Assembly: GCF_963678635.1 (NCBI RefSeq)
Contig: NC_087064.1
Span: 28,686,189 to 28,750,188, forward strand
Direction of reading: 5' to 3'
Source: Symsagittifera roscoffensis
Lineage: Eukaryota; Xenacoelomorpha; Acoela; Convolutidae
Length of the DNA stretch: 64,000 nucleotides
Part shown: positions 58,662 to 64,000 of the stretch, in pieces
Numbering within the stretch: the stretch's first letter is position 1
How the letters are laid out: each line of letters begins with the position of its first letter
Notes under the pieces: generated by a model
Databases searched by the model: none
What the model was told of the DNA's origin: nothing
The model's input: only the letters and a program-made list of their open reading frames with translations
Position numbers and translations under genes: made by a program

Positions 58662-61600
58662 ATTGGTAGCTGAGATTCCGTCAGTTGTTGTTGACTCATG
58701 ACTAAAATTTACTCGTGGGGGGGGGAGCCTTCACACGGATATACTTGAAAAAACTAGTTTTTCCCCTTTCAAAATGCAGAATTCAGAAAGCAAAACATCA
58801 ACCATAATGCACATGCATTCTTTGTACTTTTTCTTTGAAATTGCAGATGTCAATTTAAGCTTTTCATAAATTCGAATGAAAACAGCTCACCGGGAGGCGA
58901 AAAAAATTTTTGAGCATGTTTTTTTTGTAAAATCAATTGGCACCTGTGACTCAGAACCCTACAACTGCAGAAATTGCCCACTCGCCTAGACAACAGGTAA
59001 ATTTGCGAAAACTATTTCCTGGATTTCTTTGAAACCTTAGAATCATGGTAACTGAGTACATTTGGGGATCTACTGGCGTGATTGGTTAAAAATGCGATTA
59101 GACCGAGATTGTGGACTGAGTATTAGTACGCGGTAAAATTTTAGAAGTATGCTCCCGTGTAAGACCTCGTAAGATGTATGGTCCCGTAAAACCAGTGGTC
59201 CCATGCATAAATTTTTAAAAGGTAGTTTTTAAACTGTCTGATTTGATAATTTTGATAATACTATTTTAAACAGAAATTTAGAGTCAAATCTCTCGAAGAA
59301 AAGTTAACAAGTTTTCTTTCTGTTTTCATCGAAGTTAAGTGTTTTTCAAGTGATCTGGCGCAACCCCATTTCTAACCGAGCTTTTTGAATGGAACTCATC
59401 AAAAACGGCTGGTCCGTACCCAGCACGCTAACCGAGTACCTAGTACGCAAAGAGACAAGTCGTCAATTGGGCTCGGGTCTGGGACAACAGGCCAACGGGA
59501 CTTCAACCACATCAATACACTGTTTTCCTATATGTAAAACGTTGCTTTTCAAATATTTAGGCAAGTTAATTCCATAATAAGCGATATTCATGACAATGCG
59601 CCACTTGTGATTGGTATCGGTTAAAAATATCTGCAGGTTTTTGAAATGCGTAAATTGTAAACGAAACGAAAAACGCCTTCAACGTGTTTTATTTTTTTTC
59701 CGACTATAAGAAATTATCCGGCTTGAAATCCCGTCGGCTTGATGTCCGGCCCCCATTGGGTTCAATTCATATTTTAGGAAGAAAAACTAAGGTTGTCAAC
59801 TTAATTCCGACAGTTATATGGCGAGCAGCTGACAATCTGATTTTCATACCGGTCGAAAATTTATTCGAAATAATTTGTTGGTCAAAACACTTCAGCACGA
59901 TTGTTGTTATTTCTTCAGTGTAAGACCTGAAAAATTGCTCGTTCGGCGAAATGTTTTGCATCGAGCTCTATGCAGACTATAACATGTCAATTTTATTGCG
60001 GATAGATGAGCATAAAGATACCTTGAGTGCTGACAATTCACGTAGCTGCGAAAACGTTTGAAATTCATTTTTTCATCTTACCTGAAATTTGATTTATATT
60101 TGCTCGCAATTGCTTGCGTTGTTGTTTTGAAGAGCGAGTGTCGTTTAGAAAACAGGACCCGAAAAAGCCTATGGTCCCAAGTTTTAAGTCATCAAAATAA
60201 ATATTAACGTAAATAGAGAAGAATGAAACTATCTAACTTTGATCGGGCTGAATAACAAGCTATCAATGTTTTGTTAGACCATGTTTAACTTCGGTCATCG
60301 ACAGATTATAAATACGACAATTTAGGGGAATGTTTTATTTTGTATATGCTTTTCTCTAAAAGGTTTTTTGCTGTTTGAATTACGAGAAAATTTACAAAAA
60401 ATTTTCTGGTCAAGTATATCAGGTCTATTTTTTGAATTTCTTCCAACTCCACTTTATTCTGTGCTAGTATTAGTTTTCTCAATCTGGCTCCCAACCTTTC
60501 GTCTGTTCACTTTTTTATCAATTCATAAACTTCCAATGATTTTTTGACTGGGTGAAATGATGAAGGAATAGTGTATAACCTTTGGTTGGCTTGATACTTT
60601 GACCTTCTGATTCATTGAAGGCCGGACTGAAGAAAGAAGGAACGAACAAAAATATAACTGGTCAATATATGAAATCGAAGTTGAAGCTCAAACAGTTCAA
60701 ATATTTCACTGTAAAAAGAGAAGCAAAAAAAGTTTATCTAAGATTAAGTTTAGAAGAGCCAAGTTAAACCCATTTGCCTTAGCAACCAATTGACTATGTT
60801 TTGGCTGGTGTAGAGACTCGATTTGCAAAATTAAACAAAATAGTGTTTAGGGGTAAAATTAGGTAGCCAATCTAATGTTCGGTTGAATTGTTAATTTTGT
60901 AATATAAGTTTTTCTGCTTTTGAAGGAGTTAAATTGCGGAAAGTGCTGGACTCAATTCCCTTTATGTTTTAGTAGTGTTTAAAAACCTTTTCAGAAATCT
61001 CTGAACAATAAAAACGACCAGTGGTTTTGTCTTCTGTCATCAGACCAACGTGTACGTCGGTTAGTTCGGACTATTTTTATATCGTGTTTTCGGAACGTTC
61101 CATGTCTGAATGCATGCAATATTGGCATTGTGTTATGAAAACTTGTGTGTCTTCTGTGACTAAAGTGCGGCCAACAAGCATACAACCCTAATCTCATACC
61201 GGTTAACAAGCATTCATATTTGCAATCAAGAGTTCTGAAAGATCGAATTTTAGTCGAAGAAAACCCAAAAATTCGTCTGTTTCAATCAGCATAAAACCGA
61301 AGAGGCTCAACAATAAATAACGACAGCCGTAGTCGTGACAACGTGTTGCGAGCTTGCTAACAGAGGGGGTAGGTTTTAACACCCAATTTAGAGACGGTTA
61401 TCGACCAGATCGAGAGTCGGTATCGCGTTCTTTGACAAATCGAACAGTTGAGATTCATTTATATGCTCGTTGACCGTTAATGGAATTGTTTAAATGCTTT
61501 TTGCTATGTAACCTCTTCGATTACACACAAAATTTTTTGTAAAGTTGTGATGCTAATGTTTGTTTTGGCTTACTTTCCTATTTTTGGGTCGTTCGGGGGA

Positions 61601-62230
61601 ACCATAATTTGTATGCTTTTCTTCATATTGCGTTAAAAATCCCAGATTAGAATGTATAGTTCGTTTTTCATGACAACAATTATTTTTGCTCAAAAATTGT
61701 GTCTGAGCTTTCATTAAACGCCGTCAAATGTGTTTCTGGACGTGTTTTCCGGAAAAAGAACATAATTGTAGACAAAAATTTTTAGTTGTGGTTTCTTCGA
61801 AATTTTTACGTTTTCTTTGGACTTTTCTCTTTTCCTTTCCTCTCTGCTAGCTTGTAATGCACTTTTTAAGAGTATTGAGTAGTTTTTTTAAGGAAAAAGT
61901 CTTAAAATTTGTTCACGCTCAATTTTGATTTTTCGCGGTTTGACTTGTGGTTTCTTTTTAAGTTCAGTGCATTTCTTTTTTTAAAAGGAAGGCAAACTCC
62001 ACTATCGAACGACAAAATTGTAAAGGTCACAAAAAACGTGATCGAATTCTAATTTCGAAAATGGAAATTAATTATCAGATTTCTCAGCGAAATATAAGCT
62101 TTACCTATTGATCTAGTGTTCTCAAATTGGATTAGCTTTAACTTAAAACTATCCTTCATAAATTGTTCTACAAATTCAAAGAGTTTTAAAGTAATCTATT
62201 TTTTCTTCGAAATTCAGAAGTTGAAGAATT
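58662..62230. other. Intergenic region upstream of Piwi, no gene seen
   Basis: AT-rich. Contains a poly-G run (58716-58726) and several short open frames without features. 62000-62300 weakly resembles 35600-35880 ('tttccttgcgttcattgctctttt'), suggesting an old dispersed repeat. No RNA gene seen. Confidence 0.5.
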
Positions 62231-62483
62231 TTGAAAAAACAAGTCGGTTTTTTTTTTAGTTTCCTTGCGTTCATTGCTCTTTTCCTACTGTCAGTTGGCT
62301 GTGTTTTAATTGTCACAGCTCGAAGGAAAAACTACAGGCGGAGAAATAAATATGAGTATAATATGCTCATATTGTACGCTATTTTAGCTTCTACCGTATT
62401 TTCTTTTAATTTGTTTCAATTTATGTAACTCAAACAGTTACCGTTTTTTCATGCCAATTTTACTCTAAAAATGGTTGTTTCAG

Positions 62484-63703
62484 AATCATTGAAAAATGGC
62501 TGGTAGAGGAAGGGGGAGAGGAAGGGGTCGCGGGACAGCAGTAGCTCCAAGTGAAGAACCGGCTGCAGCACCACCGCCACAAAGTGCGTCACAACCGGTT
62601 CAACCTGTTGGAGCAGCTCCAATAGCTCGAGGTAGAGGACGTGGTCGGGGAGTATCTCCGGCTGTTGCTCCCAGTGAAGTTCCACCACCAGTTGGTGGTC
62701 AAGACAATGTGGCTGCTGGTCGTGGTCGAGGCAGGGGAGCTGGTGCTGTTGACGCTGGAGGAGAAACTTCAAGAGCTAGAGGAGGCGCCGTGGCAGGAAC
62801 AAACGGAACTGGGAACGGAAACCGCGACACAGCGGGCCTAACTGATAGAATGGCGAACATGGCCGTGACAGGCGGTGGAGATAGACGCCAAAGAGTCAAT
62901 CGTCACGACGAAGAAAATCTTTCCTCAGGTTATTTCAACAAAGGGGACTGGAAGTTGAACGTTGACTCCATTCGAGGACAGCAAGTCAACTTGATGGCCA
63001 ATGCAATCACCTTATACCCGCCGAGTGACATGGAGAAGCCTGCCGGTCGCTTGTATCATGTGGACTTTAGTCCACAAATTGATGGAAGACGACTGCGATT
63101 GGCAATCATAATGGAGAATGCGGACAAGTTAGGAGGACGAAATATTCTCTACGACGGAGGCAGTGCACTATTTACGGGATCGCTCATCACGGACCCGAAT
63201 GGAAAGCTAGAGTTTTCATTCACTACAAAGCGAGAAGAGGTAGTGCACGTAGTTTGCACACATCGATCGGACATTTTTGCAGGGTCGACTGAACACTTGA
63301 GGATCGCAGGTGTACTCATGAAGAAGGGTCTGGCTGTGCTTGAGTACACTCCCTTTGGACGACACCACTTCGATCCCAAGTCGAAGATAGACTTGCGAAA
63401 CAACTATGAGTTATGGCCAGGATATGCAACTGCAGTCAACAAGTATGAAGGAGGGCTTCTGCTTGTGGCAGATACAACTTTCAAACTTGCTGCAGTAAGA
63501 ACAGTGTACCAGGAGTTGCTAGAAATTCATCAAAGCAGTCAAGGAAACACAGACGCATTTCAGAAACAAGCGGTAAACAAGATAGTTGGACGAATTGTGT
63601 ACACGCCCTACAATCAAAAGCGACACAGGGTCGATGATATCAATTTTGATGCATCTCCTATGGATGAATTCGAAAAACGCGGCGAGAAGGTTTCGTTTAG
63701 CTC
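62484..63703 (+). CDS. piwi: Piwi-clade Argonaute, first coding exon (gene continues past the window)
   Basis: Piwi proteins bind piRNAs and silence transposons, mainly in germ cells. This exon follows an acceptor (tttcag, ending 62483). The start codon is at 62496, and coding runs to a donor at TC|gtaagt (63703/63704), giving about 402 residues. Residues 1-83 carry three GRGRGRG clusters (3-13, 45-52, 75-83), the substrate type for symmetric arginine dimethylation and Tudor binding. Residues 145-330 match the Argonaute N region (GRLYHVDFSPQIDGRR, ILYDGGSALFTGSL). From about 365 the PAZ domain begins (VGRIVYTPYNQKRHRVDDIN). MID and the catalytic PIWI domain lie beyond the window. A first exon of over 1.2 kb without introns contrasts with the split protease genes. 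The next stop codon, just after the donor, is intronic. Confidence 0.9.
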
Positions 63704-64000
63704 GTAAGTCATTAGCTAAATATCAATAGACGCCTGATTATAAGTTTAAGTAACTGTTTAACATGAGCGCAATTTGATCAGAAAAGAAATGATTTAATTT
63801 TAAAATGATAGTATCACAAATTTATACTGAAGAACAAACGTATGTTATTTTTACGCTTGCGATTAGCTAGCGTTATCAATCGAATCAGAAAAATAATTTT
63901 TTCGGGTTAATAACTTTTTTAACAGAATCACTTGGTATCTTGGTTCATAAGGAATTCAGATTTTGAGGCGTCTCCGACACAAACTTCTAAGCGTCTGGAG
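63704..64000 (+). other. Start of the next Piwi intron
   Basis: Begins gtaagtcatt, a strong donor, and continues as AT-rich sequence to the window edge without another coding segment. Confidence 0.6.

Noticed and set aside
62449-62772. 107-codon frame on the minus strand
   Set aside because: It is antisense to the repetitive RG-coding part of Piwi and is open only because of that composition.
1-64000. tRNA, rRNA and CRISPR features
   Set aside because: Scanned for T-arm-like GTTCRANNC and array-like spacing; none convincing, and CRISPR arrays are not expected in an animal genome.

Overview
The window is eukaryotic and almost certainly from an invertebrate animal. Genes are split by GT-AG introns, the DNA is AT-rich, most of the sequence is introns and repeats, and there are a Piwi gene and chymotrypsin-fold serine protease genes. 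I cannot name the species. About 85% of the window is non-coding or derived from mobile elements.

Layout. (1) 1-3449: two diverged tandem copies of a non-coding unit of about 1.85 kb. (2) 3450-17326: a 13.9-kb, LTR-bounded, probably dead retroelement inserted into the second copy. Its interior is an A-R-B-R-A-R-B-R-B mosaic of nested tandem duplications and includes a degenerate 62-bp tandem array. (3) 17.3-22.6 kb: repeat-rich DNA with a 720-bp foldback element ending in TTAA, a hAT-type MITE and one orphan candidate exon. (4) 22.7-52.3 kb: a cluster of three paralogous serine protease genes. SP1 (minus) and SP2 (plus) are head to head with 331 bp between their start codons; SP3 (plus) lies downstream. 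Exon phases match in all three and several exon lengths are identical. The catalytic triad is intact in each, and each has a hydrophobic C-terminal tail that suggests membrane or GPI attachment. The long introns hold a decayed Ty1/copia element (26.4-29.5 kb), a LINE reverse-transcriptase relic (48.4-49.4 kb), hAT MITEs, a 424-bp triplicate and a GTCGAC-rich foldback. (5) 53.84-58.63 kb: 3.6 tandem copies of an exactly 1,330-bp unit. Each carries decayed minus-strand reading frames that look like structural genes of Polinton/Maverick-type or adintovirus-like elements. (6) 62.48-64.0 kb: the 5' part of a Piwi gene (RG-rich N-terminus, N domain, start of PAZ), continuing beyond the window.

How they relate: the proteases look like recently duplicated secreted or surface enzymes. 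SP1 and SP2 probably share a two-way promoter. The Piwi gene would act in transposon silencing, but nothing here links it mechanistically to the nearby repeats. The most unusual items are the 1,330-bp virus-like gene array, the nested retroelement with a paralogous empty site, and the loss of the S1-pocket Asp in two of the three proteases.
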